A DNA stretch of 5,426 nt from F1-120-MAGs238 sp964484185 (GCA_964484185.1 CAZAEQ010000087.1:1-5426), one strand, 5' to 3'; positions 1 to 5,426 are shown, numbered from the stretch's first letter. Numbers and translations are program-made. Notes: generated by a model from the sequence alone, not told the origin.

Positions 1-41
1 GGCAAAGAGCCGCCGAATCGAGTGGTCTGAGGGGGAGAATC

Positions 42-749
42 GTGGGTGCAGCCGAAAGACAATCCGCTAAGAATCAGTGTCAAAGCCTGAATGAACAGGT
101 GATTGATCTTTGTGCTTTAGGAAAGTTCACAGAGGCTTTGGAGGTAGCTCTGAACTCTTTAAACTTGGCGGTTGCGGAGTTAGATCCAAAGGGTCCAATT
201 ATTGTTTTGTGCCATGATCTTCTCTACTGGATATACCTTAACATTGAGTGCCCAATTGAATCGGAGAGTGCGGCTCGCTCGGCCGAGAGAATTAGAGTAG
301 AGCGAAGAGCTCTATTTGCTGAGAAGTACGGAACTTCAACAAAACCGATCAGCGGCTCCGTAATCCGACGGGCACAGCACCGACCTTTAGAGAGCATGCG
401 GGCAGTAGCGTCTGCATTTATGGGCTCAAAGCGATACTCGCTCGCCGCGCCCTTGCTTGAGCTAGTCGTCGATCGTGCGGACACGACCACCAACGTGGAT
501 ACCGAGTACCTCGCTAGCAATCTGGCATCGTTGGCGGAATGCAAATGGCGAATGTCAGAACTCTCTGCTGCGGAGGCGCTTTGTGACCGCGCAATCGATC
601 TTCGTGGGGTTGTAGGTATCCCAAAAGATAAGTGGTTACTGGGTGATCTGGAGCTCTTTGAAGTGGTGTATTTGCAATCCGGTCGCTGGTCCGAGTCCCA
701 GTATTACTTGAAGCTGAGGACAAAGATGTACGAGGACATGGGGTTCTAG
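42..749 (+). CDS. TPR-like helical repeat protein, function unknown
   Basis: A 235-residue, probably cytoplasmic protein with no signal peptide or membrane segment. It is almost all helical, with spaced Gly/Ala/aromatic positions like degenerate tetratricopeptide repeats: about residues 17-48 (G27-K-F-x-x-A32), 118-147 (A121, Y132, A135), 159-188 (A165, A177, A184) and 200-230 (G214-R-W). TPR arrays usually bind protein partners; no catalytic domain is visible, so the role is unknown. The start is a GTG with GGGGGAG at 31-37, a short 4-nt gap. The frame stays open to base 1, so the true start may lie outside the window. Base use differs from the neighbours: 46% GC in 121-300 against 61% in 3601-3780 of lemA, with A/T-rich third positions. 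That could mean acquired DNA or weak expression. The gene is certain; the TPR call is moderate. Confidence 0.75.
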   Translation: MGAAERQSAKNQCQSLNEQVIDLCALGKFTEALEVALNSLNLAVAELDPKGPIIVLCHDLLYWIYLNIECPIESESAARSAERIRVERRALFAEKYGTSTKPISGSVIRRAQHRPLESMRAVASAFMGSKRYSLAAPLLELVVDRADTTTNVDTEYLASNLASLAECKWRMSELSAAEALCDRAIDLRGVVGIPKDKWLLGDLELFEVVYLQSGRWSESQYYLKLRTKMYEDMGF

Positions 750-760
750 TCTGCACTCCT

Positions 761-779
761 CCGCCCATAAAATGGGCGG
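761..779 (+). terminator. Hairpin after the TPR-like gene, possible terminator
   Basis: CCGCCCAT (761-768) and ATGGGCGG (772-779) form a perfect 8-bp stem with an AAA loop, starting 11 nt after the stop codon of the TPR-like gene. The position suits transcription termination or 3'-end protection. There is no T-tract after it on either strand (CGAAAACTAG follows on the plus strand), so it is not a classic intrinsic terminator. Confidence 0.4.
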
Positions 780-849
780 GCGAAAACTAGAATCAAAGCA
801 ATCAGCACAAACTCAACCTACTCCCTCTTCTCCGCTGCCCCAGTTAGCA

Positions 850-877
850 TTGACAATCCCAAACCATCTGATATCTT
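850..877 (+). promoter_or_regulatory. Sigma70-type promoter for the secreted-protein gene
   Basis: A perfect TTGACA -35 box (850-855) is followed, 16 nt later, by TATCTT (872-877; 4 of 6 matches to TATAAT). A TG one base before it (869-870) makes an extended -10. Transcription would start near 884, leaving a leader of about 22 nt with GGAGA at 893-897 before the ATG at 906. The rest of the 156-nt gap 750-905 holds only the hairpin and a pyrimidine-rich run around 820-840. The promoter is predicted from sequence only. Confidence 0.6.
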
Positions 878-905
878 GGGCTGGATACCAACGGAGACCC
901 GAATC

Positions 906-1934
906 ATGCAATGGAATCGCATCGCCGCTATCTTCCTGAATCTATCACTCACTCTCGCAATCTGCACAGTCGCAGCTCCCGCACACGCTCAAACCGCGGC
1001 AACAACAACCTTCACCTATCAAGGCCAACTGAGGTCCGGCACCACTCCAGTGAACGGTCCACGCGACCTCAAGTTCCGCCTCTATGACGCCCCAACCGCC
1101 GGCAACCAGATCGGGTCCGAGATGTTGGCTTCCGCCGTCGAGCTCACCGAAGGCCAATTCACAGTCCAGCTCAACTTCGGTGTAAGTGCATTCACCGGCC
1201 AGGCCCGCTGGATTGAAATCAGCGTCAGCGACAACGCAAGCGGCCCTCCATTCACAATCCTCGCTCCGCGTCAGGCACTGACCGCAACTCCATACGCGAT
1301 GTACGCACTGAACACACCAGTCGGTCCCGGCGGAATCACTGCATCAGTCAACGCCCAATTCAGTCAAGACGATCGTTCCGGCTGGACACGCGTCGAGACG
1401 CTTGGCGACGATTCCTGCTTCGGCAGCATCCCACTTGGATTCACATTTACAGGGTGGGGCCGTGCTGTTACATCCATTAGCGTGTCAAGCAACGGCCTGC
1501 TCTTCTTCGGGCAGAATTGCAGCGCCACGTTCACCAATACCCTGCTTCCAAGCGGCATAAGCCAGGATCCATTTCTTGCGTTCTTCTGGGATGATCTAAA
1601 TGATTTTGGAACTTCAGAATTCTTCGAGTACGCAACGTTTGGCTCTGCAGGTGGTCGCGTGTTCAACCTCTATTTCCACAACCGTCTGCTTTCCGGCGTG
1701 TGTGGAAGCAACGCGGTCAACATCATGGTTTCAATCCATGAAGGTTCCAACCTGATTCGAGTCAGCTACACAGCCATCACTGATTGTGCGAATATGAAGG
1801 GTTCCACCGCAACATTCGGCCTTCAAGGTCCAGGCGGCGCCGCCGCTCAAGCTTACGTGGTTTCGGTAAATGCTCCGATCTTCGATGACGATAACCCGGC
1901 GGGACAATCGATCAGTTTCCAGCCCCCGCGTTAA
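906..1934 (+). CDS. Secreted beta-sandwich protein with planctomycete-type N-terminal domain
   Basis: A 342-residue exported protein. Residues 1-28 are a clear Sec signal peptide: W3-N-R5, a hydrophobic core at about 6-24, and a signal peptidase I site A-H-A (26-28) before Q29. Residues 36-136 resemble a domain common in secreted planctomycete proteins: F-T-Y-Q-G at 36-40, F-R-L-Y-D-A at 57-62, G-Q-F-T-V at 83-87, R-W-I-E-I at 101-105 and a closing P-R-Q-x-L-T-A-T-P-Y-A around 121-131. Residues 145-338 form a second beta-rich domain with V-S-S-N-G-L-L-F-F-G (193-202) and F-W-D-D-L (227-231), reminiscent of extracellular adhesion-type beta sandwiches. Four cysteines remain after cleavage (171, 205, 266, 294) and could form disulfides. 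ATG 906 is chosen over an in-frame TTG at 876 because it has GGAGA 8 nt upstream, begins a proper signal peptide, and the TTG lies in the -10 box. No enzyme motif is seen; a surface or extracellular structural role is inference. Confidence 0.8.
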   Translation: MQWNRIAAIFLNLSLTLAICTVAAPAHAQTAATTTFTYQGQLRSGTTPVNGPRDLKFRLYDAPTAGNQIGSEMLASAVELTEGQFTVQLNFGVSAFTGQARWIEISVSDNASGPPFTILAPRQALTATPYAMYALNTPVGPGGITASVNAQFSQDDRSGWTRVETLGDDSCFGSIPLGFTFTGWGRAVTSISVSSNGLLFFGQNCSATFTNTLLPSGISQDPFLAFFWDDLNDFGTSEFFEYATFGSAGGRVFNLYFHNRLLSGVCGSNAVNIMVSIHEGSNLIRVSYTAITDCANMKGSTATFGLQGPGGAAAQAYVVSVNAPIFDDDNPAGQSISFQPPR

Positions 1935-1945
1935 CGAGCGTCAGG

Positions 1946-2677
1946 CTATTTCTTCTCTGCCCGCTTCTTCGCCACGTTCCCCGACAACTCCTTCAACGCA
2001 GTCTTCCCCACCCACCGCGCCGCGGCACTCTCTGCTTCCATCAATCGCTCCGCAACCATCAGCGCTTCCTGTCGCATCTCAGCATTGCGGCTCCCAATTC
2101 CGCGCAGCGCCCACACTACGCCCTTCTTCACAAAATTCCGCTCATCGCTCGCCGCAACCACAATCAACTCGAGCCCCTCCGCAAACTCCTCATTCGCCAA
2201 CTTCTTGTTATGCAGCGCGACACACGCCAAAAGCGCAAACGCCCCTCGCTTCACAAACTCCTCATCCCTCTTCGCCCACTTCCGCACCTTTCCAAGCGCC
2301 CCGGGCACCTGATCAAACAACTTGAAACACACCGTGTCACAAATTCCCCAGTTATCAAAGTCATTGCACCACGCATCCATCTGTGCACTGGTCACCTGCG
2401 CCGGATCATCCACCATACACGCAACCATCCGCGCTTCGTACCACCCTGTCTCCCACAGCGCAAGCGCTAACTCATGATCCTGCCCCAGCTTCTTCGCTGC
2501 CATCTTCATATTCGCCATCGACACGCCAAACGCCTTCTTGGTATGGATCCCATACCGCGGCCCCATCTCTTCCAGCGTGCGACTTGAACTCAACTTCTTG
2601 AGCATCGCCAGGCAGTCTTGCGCTCTCTCCTTGGTTCCCGCACCAGCATGCTTCTTCACGGCCTTCTTCTTCGCCAT
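1946..2677 (-). CDS. DNA alkylation repeat (AlkD-like) protein
   Basis: A 243-residue all-helical HEAT-like protein of the DNA alkylation repeat family. AlkD-type members are glycosylases that remove N3- and N7-alkylated purines in base excision repair without flipping the base. Landmarks fit: L-W-E-T-G-W-Y-E-A-R (74-83), N-W-G-I-C-D with W110 and D114, a repeat at 140-153 with R144, and V-W-A-L-R with W189. W110/D114/W189 match in spacing the W109/D113/W187 that line the DNA-binding cleft of Bacillus cereus AlkD, so activity is plausible. Both ends are lysine-rich (2-9 and 237-243). Length is normal for the family. It follows the 225-residue gene by 7 nt, so the two are probably co-transcribed; no strong ribosome site is seen, which fits translational coupling. 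Its stop lies 11 nt from that of the secreted-protein gene, tail to tail. Family is firm; substrate is inferred. Confidence 0.9.
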   Translation of the reverse strand: MAKKKAVKKHAGAGTKERAQDCLAMLKKLSSSRTLEEMGPRYGIHTKKAFGVSMANMKMAAKKLGQDHELALALWETGWYEARMVACMVDDPAQVTSAQMDAWCNDFDNWGICDTVCFKLFDQVPGALGKVRKWAKRDEEFVKRGAFALLACVALHNKKLANEEFAEGLELIVVAASDERNFVKKGVVWALRGIGSRNAEMRQEALMVAERLMEAESAAARWVGKTALKELSGNVAKKRAEKK

Positions 2678-2684
2678 CGCTCAC

Positions 2685-3362
2685 TCATTTCAGACAGAAC
2701 ACACGTTTGTCATTGATCACTGCAATCTTGAAAAGCCCCGCATCGGCGCACGCAATAGCAAACTTCTCCTTCGCCTCCTCATCCGAAAGCTCATCATTTA
2801 CAACAAATCCCTGGAACTCAATCCCCGCGAGCTGCGCTTTGAACGTGTGCTTCAGTTCATCGTCTCCCGAGTACACAAGCGCAATCTTCCCAGTCCATTC
2901 AATGTCAAAAGTCCCCGCTCGAGCGCCCTTCTTGAATGTCACCTGATGACCCGCCGTGGCATCGTGTCCCGTCAAGTAAATAAGAAAGGCCGGTTCGACA
3001 TCTACATCCACGCTATCGCCAATCTCGGCCTCATCCGCAGTGAAAGTTGATCCGTTCAGATCAGCCCACTTCAGCGGCGAGCTCTCGCCTCCAACTGCCA
3101 GCCCTTTGCTTCCTTCATCCGCCCAATTCGTCGATGAGAGCGTGCAACTGTGGTAATTCTGCCAGACAACCGCAGAATGCCAGTCATCATCGAGATCAAC
3201 CGTCGCCTCAGCCTCTGCCTTGTAATTCACAGTCTCAAGGTGCAAGTCAAACCAAAGCGACCCATCCGCATCAAGTCTTCCCGACCACACAAAGTTCTCA
3301 ACAGCATGTCCCCCCGGCCACGGATTATCAATGAACCAGATTCTGCCAAATGTGGTACTCAT
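2685..3362 (-). CDS. Uncharacterised acidic protein upstream of the AlkD-like gene
   Basis: I do not recognise this 225-residue protein. It is acidic (D/E-rich at 49-61 and 109-123), has no signal peptide or membrane segment, and its alternating hydrophobic pattern predicts mainly beta strands. The C-terminal part (about 187-225) looks like a small alpha/beta unit with an acidic helix E191-L-S-D-E-E-A-K-E-K200. The N-terminal 40 residues are rich in aromatics (W9, F10, W15, F24, W26, W37, F38) with P14-W-P-G-G18. Other visible residues that could be functional are H63, the cluster H71-S-C73, and H133/H139. The ATG at 3362 is the only methionine, so the start is firm although no good ribosome site precedes it. 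It is first in a likely two-gene unit with the AlkD-like gene, 7 nt away, which hints at a shared DNA-damage role but does not prove one. Clean coding frame over the full length. Confidence 0.75.
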   Translation of the reverse strand: MSTTFGRIWFIDNPWPGGHAVENFVWSGRLDADGSLWFDLHLETVNYKAEAEATVDLDDDWHSAVVWQNYHSCTLSSTNWADEGSKGLAVGGESSPLKWADLNGSTFTADEAEIGDSVDVDVEPAFLIYLTGHDATAGHQVTFKKGARAGTFDIEWTGKIALVYSGDDELKHTFKAQLAGIEFQGFVVNDELSDEEAKEKFAIACADAGLFKIAVINDKRVFCLK

Positions 3363-3414
3363 GCTGAGACTGTACCCGAAAACCCCCCAATCTGCCTACC
3401 CGATCTCGTGAAAC

Positions 3415-3423
3415 TGGTATACT
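3415..3423 (+). promoter_or_regulatory. Extended -10 element in the divergent lemA region
   Basis: The 133-nt gap between the divergent minus-strand unit and lemA contains TGG-TATACT (3415-3423), an extended -10 with 5 of 6 matches in the hexamer. The -35 position (CCTACC, 3395-3400) is poor, as extended -10 promoters allow. It would give lemA a leader of about 65 nt. The core GTATAC is palindromic, so the minus strand also shows TATACC (3421-3416) with TGGCCA (4 of 6 to TTGACA) 17 nt upstream at 3444-3439; the same spot may serve both directions. Prediction only. Confidence 0.4.
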
Positions 3424-3495
3424 GCATTTCCCAACAATTGGCCAGCATCTTGCGGCCATCACCTGGCGTCCTGCCTCGTACCCGGAGCCTGTTTC

Positions 3496-4101
3496 ATGAG
3501 TCCACTGCAAATCGGTCTCGTCATCGCTGGTAGCGTCCTCTTCATCCTGATCGTCATGGCGATCATGATCTACAACCGCCTCGTGCAACTCAGCGTCGGC
3601 TACACCAACGGCTTCGCGCAGATCGATGTTCAGCTCCGTCGCCGCCACGATCTCATTCCCAATCTCGTCGAAATTGCCAAGGGCTACATGGCCCACGAGA
3701 GCAAAACTCTCGAAGCGGTCATCGCCGCCCGCAACGTCGCCTCCGCAGGTCTCAAAGCTGCCGCAGCCAACCCCGGCGATCCCGCGGCCCTCTCCGCGCT
3801 TCAAGGCTCGGAAGGTCAGCTCACCGGCGCACTCGGCCGCCTCTTCGCAGTTGCTGAAGCCTACCCCGATCTCAAAGCCAATCAGAACATGCTGCAACTC
3901 ACTGAGGAACTCACCACCACCGAAAACCGCATCTCCTTCGCGCGTCAAGCCTTCAACGACGCCGTCATGACATTCAACGCCTATCGCCGCTCGTTCCCGC
4001 CCATCTTCTTCGCCTGGATCTTCGGCTACTCGCGCGATGCCGCAGTCCTCGATCTTGGCGGCAAGGCCATGCTCGACCAGGCTCCCGTTGTGAAATTCTG
4101 A
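3496..4101 (+). CDS. lemA: LemA family membrane protein
   Basis: A 201-residue LemA family protein: one N-terminal membrane helix (about 5-26), then a long soluble helical bundle. Family signatures are present: Y26-N-R just after the helix, Q42-I-D-V-Q with R48-R-R-H-D-L-I-P-N-L-V-E (48-59), A118-V-A-E-A-Y-P-D-L-K-A-N (118-129) and T141-E-N-R-I-S-F-A-R-Q-A-F-N-D (141-155), followed by F160-N. Length is typical (about 180-200). The molecular role of LemA is not settled; it is a widespread envelope protein often encoded next to a membrane peptidase, as here. The ATG has GGAG at 3483-3486, 9 nt upstream. The M48 peptidase gene starts 28 nt after its stop on the same strand, so the two are probably one transcript acting at the inner membrane. 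GC is high (61% in 3601-3780), with C-ending codons, unlike the TPR-like gene. Confidence 0.95.
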   Translation: MSPLQIGLVIAGSVLFILIVMAIMIYNRLVQLSVGYTNGFAQIDVQLRRRHDLIPNLVEIAKGYMAHESKTLEAVIAARNVASAGLKAAAANPGDPAALSALQGSEGQLTGALGRLFAVAEAYPDLKANQNMLQLTEELTTTENRISFARQAFNDAVMTFNAYRRSFPPIFFAWIFGYSRDAAVLDLGGKAMLDQAPVVKF

Positions 4102-4103
4102 GT

Positions 4104-4115
4104 GCTCTGCAGAGC
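4104..4115. repeat. 12-nt perfect palindrome before the M48 ribosome site
   Basis: GCTCTGCAGAGC reads the same on both strands and fills nearly half of the 28-nt gap between lemA and the peptidase gene. It ends one base before the AGGAGAG ribosome site (4117-4123). As RNA it could fold only into a 4-bp stem with a TGCA loop, so any effect on translation would be mild. It may be chance. Confidence 0.4.
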
Positions 4116-4116
4116 C

Positions 4117-4123
4117 AGGAGAG
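4117..4123 (+). promoter_or_regulatory. Ribosome binding site fixing the GTG start of the M48 gene
   Basis: AGGAGAG is a strong Shine-Dalgarno match, 6 nt before the GTG at 4130. It supports that non-ATG start, whose product begins with the family-like M-L-N-F-F-E-Q-Q. Confidence 0.75.
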
Positions 4124-4129
4124 AGCTTC

Positions 4130-5251
4130 GTGCTGAATTTCTTTGAGCAGCAGGCAAAAGCCAAGCGCAGAACTGCCGTGCTTGTGGTGCTCTATCTACT
4201 CGGCGTCTTCATCTTTGTCATCGCCTTAACTCCAATTGTCTTGGCAGTTCTGTTTCTCATCGCCAATGGATTGTTTCGAAAAACGGGACTGATCGATGAA
4301 AACCAATTCCGCGAAGTGATCGAGCTTGCACGTACCTCGCCCATGGAGGTTTTCACAAGACCAGAAGCACAGTTATTCTGGGTCATCGCGTTCGCGGCAT
4401 CCGTACTTCTGGTCTTCGGCGCAAGCATGTGGAAGGCGAGCGTGCTGCGTTCTGGCGGCGGCCAGGCTGTAGCCGAATCCCTCGGTGGGCAATTGGTAGT
4501 TCATAGTGCAACGCTCGGGCTCCACCACAAACGGCTTCTGAACGTGGTCGAAGAGATGGCGATTGCTTCCGGTATTCCAGTTCCCCAGGTCTACATTCTC
4601 GACGACGAACACTCCATAAATGCGTTTGCCGCTGGATATACATCTTCTGATGCCGTGGTCGCAGTAACGCGCGGCGCAGTAACTTCGCTCTCGCGTGAGC
4701 AGCTTCAGGGCGTCATTGCCCATGAGTTCAGTCACATTCTCAGCGGCGACATGCGACTCAATATTCGTCTCATTGGTTTGCTGTTTGGTATTGTCGCGAT
4801 TCAAGTGGTCGGATCGACCCTGTTAAGGGCTGGTTTCTCCGGTGGATCCAGGCGGAGCAGGGGTTCGGGCAAGGCCGCCCTCGTGATCATAATTGTCGGC
4901 GCTGCGTGTTTTCTCTTAGGGATTGTCGGTGCAACTATCGCTCAGTTGATCAAAGCCTTGATCGCTCGCCAGTGTGAATATCGAGCTGATGCAGCCGCAG
5001 TGCAATTCACTCGTAATCCAGAAGGCCTGGCACAGGCTCTGCAGGTAGTAGGGGGGACCAGCAATCGCGGCATCATCGATCACTCTGGCACCCAGGAATG
5101 CAGCCACCTGTTTTTCGTGAGCGCATTGACCGGCCCCTTGCTGAACTCCCATCCGCCCCTCAAGGCTCGCATCCGCCGCCCCCATCCTTCATGGACCGGT
5201 GCGTGGCGCCCGCCGCCCCCGCACCCAGCGCGATGCACAGGATCGCGGTGA
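4130..5251 (+). CDS. M48 membrane zinc metallopeptidase (HtpX-like), foreign C-terminal tail
   Basis: An integral membrane zinc peptidase of family M48, the HtpX/Ste24-like group that degrades or trims membrane and misfolded proteins. Hydrophobic segments lie at about 16-47 and 82-104, with two more at about 213-230 and 249-276. The zinc site is intact: H198-E-F-S-H202 with E199 as general base, and E283 in E-Y-R-A-D (D287 also conserved) as third ligand. A conserved H341-P-P-L and I348-R-R follow. Start: GTG with a strong ribosome site. It pairs with lemA upstream, 28 nt away, the usual context for this subfamily. Oddity: family resemblance stops around P353-S-W-T-G357; the last ~16 residues are Pro/Arg-rich and are read from the antisense of a ctaB gene. 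As I recall, relatives run on well past this point, so the true C-terminus is missing. Family is certain; the stop at 5251 is probably not native. Confidence 0.85.
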   Translation: MLNFFEQQAKAKRRTAVLVVLYLLGVFIFVIALTPIVLAVLFLIANGLFRKTGLIDENQFREVIELARTSPMEVFTRPEAQLFWVIAFAASVLLVFGASMWKASVLRSGGGQAVAESLGGQLVVHSATLGLHHKRLLNVVEEMAIASGIPVPQVYILDDEHSINAFAAGYTSSDAVVAVTRGAVTSLSREQLQGVIAHEFSHILSGDMRLNIRLIGLLFGIVAIQVVGSTLLRAGFSGGSRRSRGSGKAALVIIIVGAACFLLGIVGATIAQLIKALIARQCEYRADAAAVQFTRNPEGLAQALQVVGGTSNRGIIDHSGTQECSHLFFVSALTGPLLNSHPPLKARIRRPHPSWTGAWRPPPPHPARCTGSR

Positions 5252-5396
5252 ACCCCAGCACCGGATGGATGCCCACCGGCGCCGCCAGCATGCCGCACAG
5301 CCCGGTGAAGACGACGAGCGTCATCACCCGCGGCTTGGTCAGCGCCAGGAAGTCGCGCCAGTCGGCGGGAGGGAGCAGGGGCGTCGCGGCCGTCAT
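5160..5396 (-). CDS. ctaB: 5' fragment of haem O synthase (protohaem IX farnesyltransferase), truncated
   Basis: Residues 1-64 (5396 down to about 5205) match the N-terminus of CtaB/CyoE, the membrane prenyltransferase that adds farnesyl to haem B to make haem O for cytochrome oxidase. Visible features are D12-W-R-D-F, L19-T-K-P-R-V-M25, a first membrane helix (about 25-40), a second (about 46-63) and G58-A-G-A-A-G-A64. The text looks most like sphingomonads and related Alphaproteobacteria. After A64 the family continues with a conserved N-x-W/Y segment leading into the first Asp-rich catalytic motif; here it changes to T-H-R-S-M-K and stops after 78 residues, against about 300 normally. Both Asp-rich motifs are absent, so the fragment cannot be active. 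GC is about 71%, far above the neighbouring M48 gene. No clear ribosome site is seen upstream of the ATG. Residues 65-78 are antisense of the M48 gene. Confidence 0.8.
   Translation of the reverse strand: MTAATPLLPPADWRDFLALTKPRVMTLVVFTGLCGMLAAPVGIHPVLGFTAILCIALGAGAAGATHRSMKDGGGGCEP
5180..5207. other. Chimeric junction between two unrelated gene fragments
   Basis: Left of this interval the plus strand encodes the M48 peptidase (H-P-P-L, then I-R-R ending at 5179, and probably on to P-S-W-T-G ending at 5200). Right of it the minus strand encodes CtaB (G-A-A-G-A ending at about 5205). Each homology ends where the other begins, and base composition steps from about 54% GC (4501-4680) to about 71% (5221-5400). 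No transposon end, direct repeat or att-like sequence is visible at the join. Confidence 0.75.
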
Positions 5397-5426
5397 GATC
5401 GCCGGCCTATACGCGTCGGGGGGGCG

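Noticed and set aside
1..30. Nine codons and a TGA in frame 1 that could be the end of an upstream gene, 11 nt before the GTG at 42
   Set aside because: Too short to recognise or to separate from chance; noted only as a possibility that the TPR-like gene is downstream in an operon.
1921..1950. CGTTAACG palindrome (1929-1936) between the converging genes as a bidirectional terminator
   Set aside because: Only 8 nt, no loop and no T-tract; it straddles the stop codon and is probably chance.
1870..2325. Plus-strand open frame rich in Ser/Pro/Thr overlapping the end of the secreted-protein gene
   Set aside because: Antisense shadow of the AlkD-like gene; the composition is what the reverse of Ala/Lys/Glu codons gives.
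2538..3050. Plus-strand open frame (170 codons) spanning the AlkD-like and 225-residue genes
   Set aside because: Runs antisense across two well-supported genes and their junction; no motif or ribosome site.
3328..4164. Long minus-strand open frame (278 codons) opposite lemA
   Set aside because: It lies antisense to a certain LemA gene whose C-ending codons suppress stops on the other strand; the translation is low-complexity Gly/Glu/Asp-rich with no family features, and it overlaps the start of the 225-residue gene.
4373..4804. Minus-strand open frames opposite the M48 gene
   Set aside because: They cover the HExxH-coding region on the opposite strand and show no protein features.
1..5426. 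CRISPR array, tRNA, rRNA, insertion sequence or phage element
   Set aside because: No spaced direct repeats, cloverleaf, rRNA-like stretch, transposase/integrase motif or terminal inverted repeat was seen on reading both strands.

Overview
The window reads as bacterial DNA of moderate GC (about 54-61% in hand-counted stretches of the lemA and M48 genes). I tentatively place its main part in the Planctomycetota (Phycisphaerae-like). The reasons are the secreted protein with an N-terminal 'F-T-Y-Q-G-x-L ... F-R-L-Y-D-A ... L-T-A-T-P-Y-A' domain, a type common in that phylum, and the LemA / membrane M48 peptidase pair. This is inference; there is no rRNA or other marker gene. The last ~220 bases do not fit. 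They are about 71% GC (127 of 180 bases in 5221-5400) and encode, on the minus strand, the start of an alphaproteobacterial, sphingomonad-like haem O synthase (ctaB/cyoE).

Layout: (1) 42-749 (+), a helical TPR-type protein of unknown role, lower in GC than the rest, followed by a compact GC-rich hairpin. (2) 850-877, a good sigma70-type promoter, driving 906-1934 (+), an exported beta-rich protein with a clear signal peptide. (3) 3362 down to 1946 (-), a two-gene unit: a 225-residue protein I do not recognise, then, 7 nt later, an AlkD-like DNA alkylation repeat protein with its key Trp/Asp/Trp residues in place. This unit converges on the secreted-protein gene with only 11 nt between stops. 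(4) A 133-nt divergent intergenic region, 3363-3495, with an extended -10 element. (5) 3496-4101 lemA and 4130-5251, an M48 membrane metallopeptidase: a typical envelope pair, probably one transcript. (6) Near 5180-5207 the M48 frame loses family resemblance, just where the opposite strand begins to match the N-terminal 64 residues of CtaB.

The most notable thing in the window is that junction. Two partial genes from apparently unrelated genomes meet head-inside-head, both truncated at the same point. An assembly or library chimera explains it best; a recent illegitimate recombination is the biological alternative. The rest looks like ordinary chromosomal gene content. I found no CRISPR array, tRNA, rRNA, insertion sequence or obvious defence system. 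The unrecognised 225-residue partner of the AlkD-like gene is the best candidate for something undescribed.
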